NCBI GenBank assembly: GCA_012031475.1
Contig: JAAUTJ010000276.1
Location: 1-6,593 of the forward strand
Source: Leptolyngbyaceae cyanobacterium SM1_3_5
GTDB lineage: Bacteria > Cyanobacteriota > Cyanobacteriia > Elainellales > Elainellaceae
DNA: 6,593 nucleotides
Reading direction: 5' to 3'
Made by a program: the position numbers and the translations under genes. Below the pieces are notes generated by a model. That model searched no databases and had not been told where the DNA came from. It saw nothing but the letters and a program-made list of their open reading frames with translations. Every line of letters starts with the position of its first letter. Positions within the stretch are counted from its first letter, which is position 1. Positions 4,823-6,593 of the stretch are shown here, one piece after another.

Positions 4823-6423
4823 TTGGAATTTGACGTGTTGATTGTCGGCGGCGGTGCAGCCGGACTGTATGCCGCCCTTTGCCTGCCCGCCGATTTGCAG
4901 GTTGGCCTGCTGGCAAAAATCCATTGTCTGACTCGGCCAGCGATTGGGCACAAGGCGGCATTGCGGCTGCGATCGCCCCCGAAGATTCCCCGATTTTGCA
5001 TATCGAAGACACGCTCAACGCCGGAGCAGGCTTGTGTGAACCCGCCGCCGTCAAGCTTTTGGTCGAACAAGCAGCCGACTGTGTGCGATCGCTGGTCGAA
5101 ATGGGCGTCGGCTTCGATCGATCGGGCGCTGATCTGGCTTTAACTTTGGAAGCGGCTCACTCGCGGCGTCGGGTTCTTCACGCCGCCGACACGACCGGAC
5201 GAGCGATCGTCACCACGCTGACTGGGCAAGTCCTGAGCCGCAAAAATATCCGCATCCTTTCGCCTGTTTTCGTTCTCGATTTGTGGATGGTCGAGGGGCG
5301 ATGCTGCGGGGTTTGTCTCGTGCAGGATGGCGAAATTCGCTGGATTGCGGCGCGGGCGATCGTGCTGGCGACCGGAGGCGGCGGGCAGGTTTTCGCACAA
5401 ACGACGAATCCCCCGCTCAGCACCGGAGACGGCGTGGCAATGGCGTGGCGATCGAACGGCATTCTGCGCGACCTGGAATTTATGCAGTTCCACCCGACCG
5501 CGCTCACCAAAGCCGGAGCGCCCCGCTTTTTGATTAGCGAAGCCGTCCGGGGCGAAGGCGCTCATCTGGTCGATGGACAAAATCACCGCTTTGCCTTTGA
5601 CTATCATCCCGCTGGCGAACTTGCGCCCAGAGATGTCGTCAGTCGCGCCATTTTCACGCATCTCCAGCGCACAGGTGAGGCAAACGGCTGGCTGGATTTG
5701 CGATCGATCCCGGTCGATCGCATCCGCCACCGCTTCCCCAACATCATTGCCGTTTGCCAGCAGTGGGGCGTCGATTTGTTCCGTGAACCGATTCCGGTCG
5801 CGCCCGCCGCACACTACTGGATGGGCGGCATTCTCACCGATCTAGACAGCCGCACCTCGATCCCCGGACTCTACGCTTTGGGTGAAACGGCGAGTACCGG
5901 AGTTCACGGCGCGAACCGACTGGCGAGTAATTCGCTGCTGGAATGTCTCGTGTTTGGAGCGCAACTGCGATCGATCGACCTGCCCGATCCGCCCATTCTG
6001 CCGACTGCTGCCCCAACTGGTGGGATCGATCTCACCCTCGATCCCGCTGTGGCCGAAATTCGATCGCACCTGCCGAAGCTGGTTTGGCAAAGTGCCGGAA
6101 TCTGTCGCGATCGCAAGGCGCTGGAGGCGGCGATCGCGCAGGTTCAGCAGTGGCGACAAGCGTTTGCCAAGCTGCCGATCAGCCAAACTCTGACGCAGCT
6201 AGAACCCGGACGCACGATCGCCGCCTCGGACTTCAACGCGATTCGCGACTGGGGCGAAACTCGCAATTTGCTTGACGTTGCCGAATTGATTTTGAAAAGC
6301 GCCGTTTTTCGCGAAGAAAGTCGGGGCGGGCACTATCGATCGGATTTTCCGCAACCTGATTCGGCGTGGCAGGCGCATACGCTGGCGCAGAACGATCGCT
6401 GCTGGAAATCCGATCGGCTGTAG
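4823..6423 (+). CDS. nadB: L-aspartate oxidase NadB, interrupted by a -1 frameshift near the N-terminus
   Basis: NadB is a flavoprotein that oxidises L-aspartate to iminoaspartate, the substrate of quinolinate synthase NadA, opening de novo NAD synthesis in the cytoplasm. The first frame from TTG 4823 gives the FAD-binding beta-alpha-beta segment FDVLIVGGGAAGLYAALCL and ends usefully at LLAK (residue 32). The rest lies in another forward frame from about 4918. One missing A in the AAAAA at 4915-4919 restores LLAKNPLSDSASDWAQGGIAA and a 533-residue protein, close to the usual 530-560. In the repaired numbering H224 (FHPTAL), R270 (APRDVVSRAI), H331 (HYWMGGI) and R366 (GANRLASNSLLE) fall exactly 20 residues before the E. 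coli active-site residues I recall as H244, R290, H351 and R386. SRGGHYRSDFP near the C-terminus is typical. As written, the first frame stops at 5143. Probably a sequencing indel; otherwise a loss of function. Confidence 0.93.
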
Positions 6424-6491
6424 CGTGGCGATCGCTCTGTGGCTAGACCTAGCTCAATTGACGGCAATTTTCTTATCTTTCGCGCCTCATC

Positions 6492-6593
6492 ATGTCCCTC
6501 ACCCTCGCCTCCACCCACCTCCACCAAATCCATCGCCACGCCCAACAAGCCTACCCGCACGAATGCTGCGGACTGCTGCTCGGCCACAGACTT
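6492..6593 (+). CDS. JAMM/M67 (Mov34/MPN/PAD-1) family metallopeptidase, N-terminal part, runs off right edge
   Basis: Only 34 codons are present. The sequence begins MSLTLASTHLHQIHRHAQQ and reaches AYPHECCGLLLGHRL. The YPxECCGLLLG signature carries the catalytic glutamate (E24) of the JAMM fold; the HxHxxxxxxxxD zinc site lies beyond the window. Bacterial members cut isopeptide or peptide bonds next to the C-terminal glycine of ubiquitin-like sulfur carriers, as in cysteine or cofactor sulfur transfer, so a MoeB/ThiF-type gene downstream would fit. The ATG at 6492 lies 68 bp after the nadB stop, has no clear Shine-Dalgarno, and is chosen because the family sequence begins there. The two genes could be read together, but the gap leaves that open. 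Confidence 0.85.
   Translation, partial: MSLTLASTHLHQIHRHAQQAYPHECCGLLLGHRL

Noticed and set aside
4510..4919. Programmed ribosomal frameshifting or transcriptional slippage as the explanation for the psbU and nadB breaks
   Set aside because: A-runs of four and five are shorter than usual slippage sites. No classic slippery heptamer with a stimulatory structure is seen, and neither gene family is known for recoding.
5140..5814. Long minus-strand open frame of 224 codons inside nadB, and similar long frames opposite the M50 and LplA/LipM-like genes
   Set aside because: These are antisense shadows of genes with high GC in the third codon position. Their products show no recognisable domain and the sense genes are clearly identified.
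6458..6479. TTGACG (6458-6463) and TATCTT (6474-6479) as a promoter for the M67 gene
   Set aside because: The spacing is only 10 bp, too short for a sigma-70 promoter, and no -10 box lies at the right distance.

Overview
The window reads as cyanobacterial chromosome. It carries a gene for the photosystem II extrinsic protein PsbU, and by eye I count 14 copies of the HIP1 octamer GCGATCGC, far more than chance would give in 6.6 kb. It also holds a copy of the short CCCTAAATCCCCCA...TGGGGACTTTGAA repeat that I associate with filamentous cyanobacteria. A Leptolyngbya- or Oscillatoria-like source is a guess. The content is housekeeping; I see no phage, transposon, CRISPR or defence genes.

Layout. 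(1) Positions 1-224, minus strand: the start of an unrecognised gene that leaves the window on the left. (2) Positions 225-595: a 371-bp non-coding region holding four consecutive potential stem-loops (279-464). Seven G-U pairs and no A-C mismatches indicate that the structure belongs to a plus-strand RNA. A TACAAT box lies near the next gene. (3) Positions 596-1687: a class I SAM-dependent methyltransferase of unknown substrate. (4) Positions 1810-2280 and 2312-3085: a YbjN-family protein, then a LplA/LipM-type lipoyl or octanoyl transferase, separated only by the repeat. (5) Positions 3037-4203, minus strand: a CBS-containing site-2 (M50) protease whose 3' end overlaps the transferase tail-to-tail by 49 bp. 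(6) Positions 4328-4736 psbU and 4823-6423 nadB (L-aspartate oxidase), both on the plus strand and each interrupted by a single-base indel in a run of A. (7) Positions 6492-6593: the start of a JAMM/M67 metallopeptidase.

The genes do not form one pathway. NadB begins de novo NAD synthesis, the LplA/LipM-like protein serves lipoylation of 2-oxoacid dehydrogenases and the glycine cleavage system, PsbU stabilises the oxygen-evolving complex, and the M50 protease probably cuts a membrane-bound substrate. Possible co-transcription is limited to the YbjN/transferase pair and perhaps nadB with the M67 gene.

The two frameshifts have opposite sign, lie about 405 bp apart in A-runs, and interrupt otherwise intact conserved genes. 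Sequencing or assembly error is the simplest explanation, though real mutation cannot be excluded from sequence alone. The most interesting unexplained signal is the hairpin cluster upstream of the methyltransferase.
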